Assembly (NCBI GenBank): GCA_031271465.1
Contig: JAISVR010000018.1
Span: forward strand, 1-45,601
Origin: Prevotellaceae bacterium
Lineage (GTDB): Bacteria > Bacteroidota > Bacteroidia > Bacteroidales > Paludibacteraceae
Direction: 5' to 3'
Length of the DNA stretch: 45,601 bases
Positions within the stretch are counted from its first letter, which is position 1. Each line of letters opens with the position of its first letter. Below are positions 9,460-17,915 of the stretch, piece by piece. The position numbers and the translations under genes were made by a program. The notes beneath the pieces were generated by a model. That model saw only the letters and a list, made by a program, of their open reading frames with translations, was not told where the DNA came from and made no database searches.

Positions 9460-10886
9460 TATGCCAGTCCCCTTCCTGCCAGTTTAAACCAGCTCCAGCC
9501 AATAATGGCAATACAAATTAATACTATGTATAAATTAAAATATTTTACTTTATATCTGTCCATTTGCGATATGCCGTAGGCAGCTATTATCAACGCAAAC
9601 GGCAAACTTGGCATGTGAAACCGCTCCGATTGAGCAAATGCACTTAGTGCAGTTACCACCAAATATCCTATTAAAAATGCCAATACAAGAGTATTCTCTC
9701 TCCATTTTTTTCTATATATCAACAGGAAAATACCCAGCATGGTAAAAAAAGCGGTTATGTTTTTTACAAAGTTACTGCCATTCATTAATTGCTGGTTTTC
9801 TTGTTCCGGAGTACCTATCATTGTAGGGAAAGGTATGATAAAAATTATAGGTGCAAAAATAGCCGTACCTGCATATTTGGCAAATCTATTTCCTCCTCTG
9901 TTTTTTTCGGAGGCTCTCCATTCGAGGCTTCGTTGCTGACTTTCGTCTCTATCCAACCAAACCGCTTCTACTTCTGTGGCTATCCTGCCTCCCATGAAAT
10001 ATCCAACAGCGGCAATTACCCAAATCGCGATTAAAATCCGTTTTCCCCAGCCCACAATTTTTGCCGAAGAAAATACAATTGCCGTGAAAAATGCCATTAA
10101 TGCCGTTATTCCCAAAACTGTTCGGAAAAAGAATAAAGTTCCGGCTAATAATGTAGGAATCAGAATGTTAAGGAAATTATAATTTTTACTTCGCAATAAA
10201 TAATCTGCGCGTTCGACGAAAGCAACGGTTAGAAAAACCATTTCGGTTTCTTTCAAGTGCAAACCACAGTAATAAATAAAATGCGGCATCAACATGCAAA
10301 GTATGCCTGCCATACGGGCTGTACTTTCTCCAAAATTTCGTTTAGTCAATTTATATATCAATACACACATCCATACACTTAATAATGCCTTAATAATGCG
10401 CGCAATTAATATTGATTTTCCGGTAAATAAATACATAAATGCTAAATAGACAGGATAACCCGAATCGGAAATATCTATCCCGTCTTTCTCCTTATCTATC
10501 AAATTGAAGTAATTAAAATAACCGTTTTTCAGCGCATCTGCTAGCCGTCCGGCTAAATCATTATAATAAGCAGCATCTGCCGTATGATATTCAAAAGGTA
10601 TTCCTGTCATTTGTTCGTAATAGATGTAGGAAAAAATAACCCACAACAAACGAATAACAAGAGCTGTCCAGAAAAGTTTTTTCAAGAATGTAGTTTCCCG
10701 GTAAAATTGCCATTTCTTTGTCTGTCTTTCGGAAAAATAAAAGAAACAAATGACTGTGATAGCTCCAAACAGCATAAATTGCAAGGGTAATATCCGATTA
10801 ACATAAAGCATAGTTACCGATGCCAATACTATAAAGTAAAAGACTATTGCTCTTTTTGTAAAATATTTAGGAAAATATGTCAGCAT
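9459..10886 (-). CDS. Multispanning GT39/GT83-like membrane glycosyltransferase
   Basis: The 475-residue protein has about ten to twelve hydrophobic segments. After the first ones comes a loop with YHTADAAYYNDLAGRLADAL, then SDSGYPVYLAFMYLFTGKS and RIIKALLSVWMCVLIYKLTK, a layout of the dolichyl-phosphate-mannose mannosyltransferase/ArnT clan. Such enzymes use polyprenyl-phosphate sugars as donors on the periplasmic side. In an ABC-exported pathway this would act after export or on another acceptor. A polymerase-like function cannot be ruled out. Confidence 0.75.
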   Translation of the reverse strand: MLTYFPKYFTKRAIVFYFIVLASVTMLYVNRILPLQFMLFGAITVICFFYFSERQTKKWQFYRETTFLKKLFWTALVIRLLWVIFSYIYYEQMTGIPFEYHTADAAYYNDLAGRLADALKNGYFNYFNLIDKEKDGIDISDSGYPVYLAFMYLFTGKSILIARIIKALLSVWMCVLIYKLTKRNFGESTARMAGILCMLMPHFIYYCGLHLKETEMVFLTVAFVERADYLLRSKNYNFLNILIPTLLAGTLFFFRTVLGITALMAFFTAIVFSSAKIVGWGKRILIAIWVIAAVGYFMGGRIATEVEAVWLDRDESQQRSLEWRASEKNRGGNRFAKYAGTAIFAPIIFIIPFPTMIGTPEQENQQLMNGSNFVKNITAFFTMLGIFLLIYRKKWRENTLVLAFLIGYLVVTALSAFAQSERFHMPSLPFALIIAAYGISQMDRYKVKYFNLYIVLICIAIIGWSWFKLAGRGLA

Positions 10887-10891
10887 TAAAA

Positions 10892-11905
10892 TTACTTATT
10901 TATCATTATTAAAGCTCTCCAACCTCGCTTTCGAATCAATCCGAACAACCCAACTACCATGCAAGTTAAACGAAATCCAAGTATTGAATTAATCTTTTTC
11001 ACTTGCCCGGATTTGGGAGTCATACTGTATTTGAGTAAATAATTCAGAGGTTTCAATAAGTTATATTCTTCTTTTCTGTCTTTTTTCTGTACTAAATAAT
11101 AATTACGCAATAAAGTGGGGTATAAAAATGCCAAATATCCCAGGTATAATTGCGCCAATTCTTTATCCTGCATCTCATTTTCTGCAATATGTATCCATTT
11201 GGATAAAACGGAAGCAAAATCCGACTGATTCCGAATGCCGTAAGTTGTTGTAATGGAACTTGTTCGATGCCTGTAAGCATAACCTATAATGTTATTGACC
11301 CGAATCTGACCTGCAACCATAAATAAACGCAGTGTCCAATCAATATCTTCGCTTAATTGCCCTTTGATAAAAAACAAATCATTTTCAATAAATAATTGAC
11401 GGCGAACAAGCTTTATCCAAGCTGCCATCGATAGTTGCTGAGAAAGCAACAGTTGTCGAAATACATCATTTTTATTTCTCCCATTGATATTTTTTATATC
11501 GAATAATGGACTTTCTACTTGTTTTGATGATTTTTCGTAAAATTCTTTTCTACGAAAAATAACTACATCTACTCTCGATTCTACTTTTACTTCATCTATT
11601 AAGGTTTTTATCAAATTTTTATCCGACCAATAATCATCGCTATCCAAAAACAATACATACTCTCCGGTGGCTATCTTTATTCCTGCATTTCGGGCATCAG
11701 ACAAGCCTCCATTTTCTTTGTGGATAACTTTTATTCGATTATCCTGCCGTGCATATTCGTCGCAAAGTTGCGGGCATTTATCCGGCGAACCGTCGTCGAC
11801 CAAGATAATTTCCAAGTCTTTGTATGTTTGACTGAAAACGCTTTGCAGACATTCGTCCAAATATTGCTCAACTTTGTAAACGGGTATGATTACGCTCACT
11901 TTCAT
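10892..11905 (-). CDS. Family 2 glycosyltransferase
   Basis: The 337-residue protein begins MKVSVIIPVYKVEQYLDECL and has the GT-A marks LVDDGSPDKCPQLCDEYA, NGGLSDARNAGIKIATGEY and the metal-binding FLDSDDYW. The basic C-terminus (RKRGWRALIMINK) may touch the membrane. It starts one base after the stop of the upstream acetyltransferase gene. Confidence 0.9.
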   Translation of the reverse strand: MKVSVIIPVYKVEQYLDECLQSVFSQTYKDLEIILVDDGSPDKCPQLCDEYARQDNRIKVIHKENGGLSDARNAGIKIATGEYVLFLDSDDYWSDKNLIKTLIDEVKVESRVDVVIFRRKEFYEKSSKQVESPLFDIKNINGRNKNDVFRQLLLSQQLSMAAWIKLVRRQLFIENDLFFIKGQLSEDIDWTLRLFMVAGQIRVNNIIGYAYRHRTSSITTTYGIRNQSDFASVLSKWIHIAENEMQDKELAQLYLGYLAFLYPTLLRNYYLVQKKDRKEEYNLLKPLNYLLKYSMTPKSGQVKKINSILGFRLTCMVVGLFGLIRKRGWRALIMINK

Positions 11906-12466
11906 TTAAGGTTCACATTTTTTGATGATTTTAGCAGGAATTCCCGCCAAAACAACTCCTTTTTCATAACACGACTTTGTAACCACTGCACCTGCTGCAA
12001 CTGTAACATTATCGGCAATATAAATATCGCCTATTATTTTTGCTCCTACTCCTAAACGCACATTATCGCCAAGAGTTGGCGTATCATTTCCTTTGCTTCT
12101 GCCAATACAATTATCGCCATGCAAATGGCAGTTTTTACCGATGTTGCCATCTACCACTATGTTACCCACATGATAGATAGTTAACCCTGCATCAAATGCT
12201 TGTGAGCCAAATATAAGCCCTAATTTGCAGCCTTGTTTATTCAGTTTCCGTCGATAATAAACACTCATCAGCCAATGAAAAACGGATTTATTCTGTCTTG
12301 CTTTGTAGTATCCGCAATAACGAAGTGTTTTTACATACCGCCAAATCACAAGTTTTTCAGTACATTTTATCCAGTCCATTATTCTGTATTTGAATGATGA
12401 ATTCAGATATATGTTACGCTCGGCGGCTAAGGTTTTTTTTAAGCCTTCTTTCGTTGTGTCAAACAT
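11906..12466 (-). CDS. Serine-acetyltransferase-like hexapeptide protein
   Basis: The 186-residue protein resembles the CysE/capsule O-acetyltransferase group. The helical N-terminus is followed by hexapeptide coils GLTIYHVGNIVVDGNIGKNC, a loop HLHGDNCIGRSKGND, then VRLGVGAKIIGDIYIADNV, TVAAGAVVTKSC and GIPAKIIKKCEP. Placement between two glycosyltransferase genes points to acetylation of a sugar, not to cysteine synthesis. The first 28 bases overlap the GT32-like gene. Confidence 0.82.
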   Translation of the reverse strand: MFDTTKEGLKKTLAAERNIYLNSSFKYRIMDWIKCTEKLVIWRYVKTLRYCGYYKARQNKSVFHWLMSVYYRRKLNKQGCKLGLIFGSQAFDAGLTIYHVGNIVVDGNIGKNCHLHGDNCIGRSKGNDTPTLGDNVRLGVGAKIIGDIYIADNVTVAAGAVVTKSCYEKGVVLAGIPAKIIKKCEP

Positions 12467-13116
12467 TTTTTAATAAATTTTATCAAAGCACTTATCAATT
12501 TTTCATACCGGGTATGCCAACTTAAATTCCACAAATGTATGGCATAAGTATTTGGTGTTAGGTATTTTTTGAAATTTTTATCTTCTCTTTTTTCATACGG
12601 AAAGGGGTAGAAATAATCGTACGGATATATTGTTACTTCGGATTTATACTCATTTAGAACGGGTGTTAATAAACGGGGTATAACATAATCACCGATTCGG
12701 TCGACAGAAAAATGAATTCCGTCGTATTTCTGCATTAATTGTTTTATGGTATCATTATGTTTCAATACTCCTACTGCACAAAATTCAATATAAACAGCCT
12801 CGGCATCGTGGTAGGCAAAGAAGCATGTATTGTTTAATAAATCGTCAAAAGATTTTACAACATACATATCGGTGTCTAAATAAATGCCACCGTGATTATA
12901 CAACGCCCAAAGCCGCACATAATCAGCTACAAAGGCATATTTTTTTGCTTCGTATGCGCTTTTTACAAAGGGGTGTTCCATGGGTGAATTTTCTTCATTC
13001 CACAGGCATAGTTCATAATCGGGCAACTGTTTGCGCCAGCTGGCAAGGCATTTTTCAACCAATTTCGGGAAGGGTTTTTTGCCGAACCAACAGTAATGTA
13101 TTTTTTTTGCTATCAT
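12439..13116 (-). CDS. GT32-type capsular glycosyltransferase
   Basis: The 225-residue protein has the classic opening KKIHYCWFGKKPFPKLVEKC, LPDYELCLWNEEN, then AFVADYVRLWALYNHGGIYL followed by DTDM, the DXD metal and nucleotide-sugar site. It ends in a short basic tail. The family transfers mannose or galactose-type sugars in capsule or LPS clusters. The start overlaps the acyltransferase-3 stop by ATGA. Confidence 0.9.
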   Translation of the reverse strand: MIAKKIHYCWFGKKPFPKLVEKCLASWRKQLPDYELCLWNEENSPMEHPFVKSAYEAKKYAFVADYVRLWALYNHGGIYLDTDMYVVKSFDDLLNNTCFFAYHDAEAVYIEFCAVGVLKHNDTIKQLMQKYDGIHFSVDRIGDYVIPRLLTPVLNEYKSEVTIYPYDYFYPFPYEKREDKNFKKYLTPNTYAIHLWNLSWHTRYEKLISALIKFIKKCLTQRKKA

Positions 13117-14105
13117 GTTGCGAGGGATAATTTTTTGTGTTTAGACAATAAATTTTTTATGTAATAAAAAGCAAATGCTAAGATAGTAGTTATAATGCAA
13201 ACAAAAATAGGAATAATATATTGAAATTCTTTACTCCATGCAATATTGGGTACTATCGAGATAAACAATACCGATATAACAAGGGGATGATATATGTATA
13301 TAAACGAAGTATAATCGCTTTTTAATGTTGTCATCAATTTTGTATTGGAAAAAATTTGCGGGTATTTTAAAGAGAAACAAAAAATGGCAATAACTGCAAC
13401 TATTGTTCCTGCATAGATTTCTTTCATTCCCCAGGCATAGATACTTACTACGGATAGTATTTCGCCTACGACAATCATTGCAAAAAGGGTTTTGTTGGAA
13501 ATACGAATAAATTTATCTTGGTTTTTGTGCATATAGTGCCCCAGTAAGAAAAACGGCGCACCGGTAAACCAAAAGTTTCTGCATATCAGGTAGTATGATT
13601 CTTTGTTGTAGTAATGTGCAATAAATTGTATGATAAGATGCAACACTAAAAATAGAAAAAACACGATGTAGGCAGCTTTTATGCCTTTGGTTTTGCTTAT
13701 ACAAAGCATCAGTATATAGCACGACAGCAAGGCTATCATAAACCATAAATGCGATGCCATGGTAACTCCGTTGAAAATCGATAATTTGAGTATCGATTTT
13801 ATTGTAAACCAATTTGAGAACAGGTTTTTTACTGCTTGATAATCGGGCAATACTTGTACGATTTGATATATCATATACACCAAGCATGCTGTAACAGTTA
13901 TTTTCAGTAATTTATAAATCTTCTTTTTGATGCTTTGGTTATTCTTTCCAAAACAATAATAGCCCGAAATCATAAAAAAGAAAGGTACCGCGAATCTTGC
14001 CATAGCATTGACAATTAAGCCCATATCAGCAGGAAATGAACAATGTATGAATACAACAAAATATGCAGCAATATATTTGAATATGAATAAGAAATTATTT
14101 CGCAT
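13113..14105 (-). CDS. Acyltransferase family 3 membrane protein
   Basis: The 330-residue protein has about ten hydrophobic segments. The N-terminus (FKYIAAYFVVFIHCSFPADM) has the conserved His of acyltransferase-3 proteins, and RFAVPFFFMISGYYCFGKNN is the second family motif. It likely moves an acetyl or other acyl group from the cytoplasmic side to a glycan. A 121-base gap separates it from the next upstream gene; this gap holds a decayed repeat half-site. Confidence 0.87.
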   Translation of the reverse strand: MRNNFLFIFKYIAAYFVVFIHCSFPADMGLIVNAMARFAVPFFFMISGYYCFGKNNQSIKKKIYKLLKITVTACLVYMIYQIVQVLPDYQAVKNLFSNWFTIKSILKLSIFNGVTMASHLWFMIALLSCYILMLCISKTKGIKAAYIVFFLFLVLHLIIQFIAHYYNKESYYLICRNFWFTGAPFFLLGHYMHKNQDKFIRISNKTLFAMIVVGEILSVVSIYAWGMKEIYAGTIVAVIAIFCFSLKYPQIFSNTKLMTTLKSDYTSFIYIYHPLVISVLFISIVPNIAWSKEFQYIIPIFVCIITTILAFAFYYIKNLLSKHKKLSLAT

Positions 14106-14187
14106 ACCTTTTCTTTTTATAATACCATGTCAATAGAATGTATTTTTTCAGATTTATATCATTTTTAGACTTGTAAAGCAACCCACC

Positions 14188-14212
14188 GTCGTCATACCTC
14201 TTCGCAATGATG
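14188..14212. repeat. Decayed half-copy of the palindromic element
   Basis: The bases CGTCATACCTCTTCGCAATG keep the reverse-strand half-site of the element with several substitutions. There is no partner half. Confidence 0.6.
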
Positions 14213-14226
14213 AACATGCTTTCCGA

Positions 14227-15174
14227 TTATTTTTCGTATCGCCTAATCTTATAATAATATCCCAGCGGGAAGCAGCACAAGGTTAAAAACGGGAAGTTGG
14301 AATTCTTTATTATATGCTTATTTTTTGCCATCAACGAAAAACAAACATATTTGGCTATCAAAACCAGTTTTTCTTTTAATCGGATACTGTATTTTGCCCG
14401 TTGGTTGTAATACAGTGCCCAGCCTTTGGGGTTTTCTTTAAACAGCTTATTGGCATGTTGTGTATATCCATCGGGCTGATATTGACACATAATGAGCGGT
14501 TGCCGCAAAATTGCAAACCGGTAATGTTGGTCTATTTGGTCGTACACATAAGCTTCCGTAATAAACTTTTCGCCTGCTATTTCGGGAAACAAGTATTGTT
14601 TCAAAATTTCCGTTCTGAAAACAAGCGATGTATCGCCGCTAAATCCATGCTGATATAATTTCAGCAAAGCGGAAGTTTCTACGCCTGCCGGAAATTCTTT
14701 TTTAATTATATTATGATTGCTGTTTTCAAGATTGCTTCGTTCCTCGCAATGACGGGCAGGGCTCAAAGGAATAGTTCCGATTGTGTGTTCCAACTCTGCC
14801 CAACCCCTATAGGCTACTATTCCCGATATATTGGAGAGAGACTTCACTTCCTCCCATTTCGAATATATTAGTTCCACGGCATTGGCTGTCAAATAATCGT
14901 CCGAATCGACACAAATAAACAGCTCCGTTTCGCAGTGCAACACAGCGTTGTTGTGCGCCCGCATTTTCCCCCCATTCTCCTGCCAAATGTATCGCATATC
15001 TATTTTCTGTTCGGCTTGCCATTGCTCTACCAGTTCGCGCGTGTTATCCGTAGAGCCATCGTCAACAATCAGCCACTTGAAATCGGGTTTCGTTTGCCGG
15101 CAAAGGCTGTCGTACAATTGACCCAATATGTAGGCGCGATTGTAGGTTGGGGTAAATATGGTTAGCTTGTACAT
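14227..15174 (-). CDS. Family 2 glycosyltransferase with in-frame repeat insertion
   Basis: The 315-residue protein begins MYKLTIFTPTYNRAYILGQL and has LIVDDGSTDNTRELVEQW, ENGGKMRAHNNAV and the DXD-type CVDSDDYL (88-95), so it is a GT-A, GT2 enzyme. I choose the ATG over a TTG two codons upstream. Residues about 133-149 (GTIPLSPARHCEERSNL) are translated palindromic element DNA and interrupt the acceptor-side half of the protein without breaking the frame. Whether the enzyme is still active is open, but the downstream sequence (ETSALLKLYQHGFSGDTSLV) looks intact. Confidence 0.88.
   Translation of the reverse strand: MYKLTIFTPTYNRAYILGQLYDSLCRQTKPDFKWLIVDDGSTDNTRELVEQWQAEQKIDMRYIWQENGGKMRAHNNAVLHCETELFICVDSDDYLTANAVELIYSKWEEVKSLSNISGIVAYRGWAELEHTIGTIPLSPARHCEERSNLENSNHNIIKKEFPAGVETSALLKLYQHGFSGDTSLVFRTEILKQYLFPEIAGEKFITEAYVYDQIDQHYRFAILRQPLIMCQYQPDGYTQHANKLFKENPKGWALYYNQRAKYSIRLKEKLVLIAKYVCFSLMAKNKHIIKNSNFPFLTLCCFPLGYYYKIRRYEK
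14730..14779 (-). repeat. Half-element inside the GT2 coding sequence
   Basis: On the minus strand the bases run from GGAACTATTCCTTTGAGC through GTCATTGCGAGGAACGAAGC to AATC. This is the outer terminus plus one inner arm of the interspersed element, in frame with the glycosyltransferase gene. Confidence 0.85.
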
Positions 15175-15257
15175 GTTCAATTTATTTTTAATTATTATTC
15201 AGTTGTAACAAGAAATGAGTATGGATATTTTTTCGGAATTATTTCTATTAGGCGTTT

Positions 15258-15284
15258 GTCATTGCGGGTTTGACTCGCAATTGC
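15258..15284. repeat. Variant short palindrome (ATTGCGGG type)
   Basis: GTCATTGCGGGTTTGACTCG continues to CAATTGC, so ATTGCGGG-like and CTCGCAAT-like arms face each other over a 5-nt loop. The same variant occurs at 27252 and 33055. The 209-base gap in which it lies also has GATACCG/CGGTATC arms at about 15310-15331 and a CTCAAAGGGATAA element end near 15354; no gene was seen there. Confidence 0.75.
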
Positions 15285-15383
15285 ATAATAATGATTAATA
15301 GTTTATGTGCGATACCGTGTCAAGCGCGGTATCACGAAGCCGTTTTTTACACGGCTCAAAGGGATAATTGTGTATTTTTTTCA

Positions 15384-15974
15384 TTATTGTGTCCATTTCG
15401 ACCTAAATACAAATCGTATCAATAAAAAATTAACCGGTATTGCTATGGCATAAACGGGTATGGGCGCATACTGTTCGGGAAGCGATAAGTATAAAAATAG
15501 ATTTAATAACGCAATATGCAATCCGTAGTTTATAGCATGGCTGGCAACAAAACCTATGCCTCTTTTTATATTGGCTTGCGTTTTAAATGTGAATACATTG
15601 GTTAAAACAAAATTGATGCAAAAACTCAGGATATAGCCTATGGTATACGAAATTGTCGGGTTCAACAGATGTAATAAAATCAAATACACGCCATAATGAA
15701 TGCCGGTTGCAATAAGCCCAACAATAGCAAAGCGGATAAATTCTTTGAACTTATCCTTTTTAAAACTGTTGCCGTTATTGCAAGGTACGAGATTGCTTCG
15801 TTCCTCGCAATGGCGAGTACGCTTAACGCAACTGTCATCGCTGTCATTGCGAGAAGGTACGACGAAGCAATCTTTAGTTTCGATGTTGTTTCGAGATTGC
15901 TTCGTTCCTCGCAATGACGAGCACGCTTCAAAGGGATAGTTCTGAAATTCCTCGATTTTATTATTTCGAATCAT
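15384..15974 (-). CDS. GtrA-like membrane protein with ~54 repeat-derived N-terminal residues
   Basis: Residues about 75-196 form a GtrA domain with four hydrophobic segments, starting FKEFIRFAIVGLIATGIHYG and including SYTIGYILSFCINFVLTNVF and a final FRSKW. GtrA-like proteins are small membrane proteins thought to flip or assist polyprenyl-linked sugars, often with a GT2 partner. The ATG overlaps the end of the upstream GT2 gene by 14 bases, typical for this operon. Residues 11-64 are translated interspersed element (NYPFEACSSLRGTKQS, KDCFVVPSRND, RHCEERSNL), open in frame through three half-sites. No Met lies between the element and the GtrA domain. Confidence 0.85.
   Translation of the reverse strand: MIRNNKIEEFQNYPFEACSSLRGTKQSRNNIETKDCFVVPSRNDSDDSCVKRTRHCEERSNLVPCNNGNSFKKDKFKEFIRFAIVGLIATGIHYGVYLILLHLLNPTISYTIGYILSFCINFVLTNVFTFKTQANIKRGIGFVASHAINYGLHIALLNLFLYLSLPEQYAPIPVYAIAIPVNFLLIRFVFRSKWTQ
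15783..15944 (-). repeat. Composite palindromic element inside gtrA-like gene
   Basis: On the minus strand it opens with GAACTATCCCTTTGAAGC, then carries GTCATTGCGAGGAACGAAGC, a reverse-oriented half-site ending CTCGCAATGAC, and another forward half-site. This is one and a half copies of the element. The whole stretch is free of stop codons in the gtrA frame. Confidence 0.88.
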
Positions 15975-16935
15975 GTTTTATTACCGTATAATAGTTGTAA
16001 TACAGTTTCACATTTAAAAAAATCATCATGGCAATGATTTTTTCCTTTAAACTTCGCGCCACCGATAAAACAATTTTCCGTGCACGAAACGAAATCTTTT
16101 TCCGGCTTTCCGCCTTAGTCATCAAGCCATGAATGCCTGCTAACGACAGGTTAAAAATCACCCTGTCGACAAAACGGTTTCTAGCATTTCGAACAGTAAA
16201 AAAATCGAATAATGAACTGGAAATATATAGTTTGTCTGTATAGTTTTTATCAGTTCGTAAATTATTGCGTGACTGTTTACGAATTCTATATGTGTACAAT
16301 ACTTCATTTAATTGATAAAGTTTCCTCGTATAATATAAAATTTGAGGTATAAATAAATCATCTTCGTGTGATAAATTAGATTGGAATTTTAAGTCGTTTT
16401 CTACAAATAAATTTCTTTTAAATAAATAAAAAATAGCTGTAGGTCCCCAGCCTCTTAACCTCACAAAATCATTCAAATAATCCATTCCTGAAAGGAAAAG
16501 CTTACTATCGTTATTATTAAATACTGCATTCGGTTTATATTGAGAGTTATCTTCAAAAAATAATTCTGAATTAAATGTAATGACATCCGGTTGTTCCATT
16601 TGTACTATTTGAAATAACTTATCCAAAGAATTTACGCACAACATATCATCACTATCCAAAAAAAGAATATAATTTCCTTTAGCTATTTCTACACCATGAT
16701 TTCGAGCTATGGCAACACCCATATTTGATTGAGATATAACTTTTACTTTTTTTTGCGGGTATTTTTTTGCATAATCTTCTAAAATAGCCAACGATTTATC
16801 GGTAGAGCCATCGTTTACACAAATCAGCTCATACGAATGGTATGCCTGATTTAAGACGGAGTCAAGACAGGCAGAAAGATATTTTTCTACATTATAGACA
16901 GGTATTATTATGGAAAATTGCGGCTGCATAATCAT
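15961..16935 (-). CDS. Family 2 glycosyltransferase
   Basis: The 324-residue protein begins MIMQPQFSIIIPVYNVEKYL and shows ICVNDGSTDKSLAILEDYA, NMGVAIARNHGVEIAKGNYI and FLDSDDML. The ATG overlaps the stop of the next upstream gene as ATGA. The low GC and Asn/Lys-rich protein are usual for polysaccharide-locus GT2 genes. Donor and acceptor are unknown. Confidence 0.9.
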   Translation of the reverse strand: MIMQPQFSIIIPVYNVEKYLSACLDSVLNQAYHSYELICVNDGSTDKSLAILEDYAKKYPQKKVKVISQSNMGVAIARNHGVEIAKGNYILFLDSDDMLCVNSLDKLFQIVQMEQPDVITFNSELFFEDNSQYKPNAVFNNNDSKLFLSGMDYLNDFVRLRGWGPTAIFYLFKRNLFVENDLKFQSNLSHEDDLFIPQILYYTRKLYQLNEVLYTYRIRKQSRNNLRTDKNYTDKLYISSSLFDFFTVRNARNRFVDRVIFNLSLAGIHGLMTKAESRKKISFRARKIVLSVARSLKEKIIAMMIFLNVKLYYNYYTVIKHDSK

Positions 16936-17915
16936 TTAAATATCAAACGAATTTGTTGAATCAATCTCAACTTGAATAACAAGCTTAGATGCTTTACTAA
17001 GAATTTCTTAGAATAGCTGCGCAACGATGTGTATAATTTATTTTGAAATACCCGGTGTAAGGTTTTCTTAAATTTCTTTCCAAAAAACTTTGTTTTTGCA
17101 TTGGCTTGAAATATCAAACATAAAATCTTTTTGTATTCTTTTATCTTTTCTATGTTGATAGATGTTGAATTAATAAAATCATCAACAAAAAAATTCAACT
17201 CATTTTCCGGTAAATTTAATGCCCTGCCAAGATAATCCGATTGTATTTTTTTGCATTTCAACAACGCCCGGTTATCTACCTTTGTAACTTGCGTTTCGTG
17301 CATTCTGTACAGGTAAAGCACATCGGGCAAGTTGGTCATTGTTAGTACAAACACAGCCCTTGTCCATAACTCATAGTCTTCTGCCGGAAAATAATCTTGA
17401 TTATAGAAAAGATTATTATCGATGAATAGCTGTTTTCTGAACATCGACGAAGCGTGTCCGATAGCAGAGCCAAAAATCAACTCAAATTTTATTTGCTCTG
17501 AATCCGATTTAAGTATTACCGTCCTGTCGTTTCCTGCTCCAAACAATTTCATTGCAGTCGAACACAAAGCAACATCCTCGTGTTTATCCAAAAAATCGAC
17601 CTGTAGCTCAAAACGATTGGGTAAAGAAATATCGTCGCTGTCCATACGGGTAATATATTCGCCTTTGGCTAATTTCATTCCCTTGTTGAGCGAGTTTGCC
17701 AAGCCGAGATTTGTTTCGTTTTTCACATACACAATCCGCCGGTCGGTAAACGACAGAATTTCCTTTTCGGTAGCATCGCTTGAGCCGTCGTTGATAACCA
17801 GCAGTTCAAAATCGGTAAAGGTTTGATTTAGAATACTGCTGATTGCTTCTTTGATGTATTTTTCTGCATTGTAGGCAGACATCAGGACGGATATTTTGGG
17901 AAGCTTGTCAGTCAT
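16932..17915 (-). CDS. Family 2 glycosyltransferase
   Basis: The 327-residue protein begins LPKISVLMSAYNAEKYIKEA and has LVINDGSSDATEKEI, NLGLANSLNKGMKLAKGEYI and RMDSDDIS, the GT-A metal site. The pattern YFPAEDYELWTR later in the protein is typical of GT2 enzymes that add hexoses. It overlaps its upstream neighbour by 8 bases. Confidence 0.9.
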   Translation of the reverse strand: MTDKLPKISVLMSAYNAEKYIKEAISSILNQTFTDFELLVINDGSSDATEKEILSFTDRRIVYVKNETNLGLANSLNKGMKLAKGEYITRMDSDDISLPNRFELQVDFLDKHEDVALCSTAMKLFGAGNDRTVILKSDSEQIKFELIFGSAIGHASSMFRKQLFIDNNLFYNQDYFPAEDYELWTRAVFVLTMTNLPDVLYLYRMHETQVTKVDNRALLKCKKIQSDYLGRALNLPENELNFFVDDFINSTSINIEKIKEYKKILCLIFQANAKTKFFGKKFKKTLHRVFQNKLYTSLRSYSKKFLVKHLSLLFKLRLIQQIRLIFK

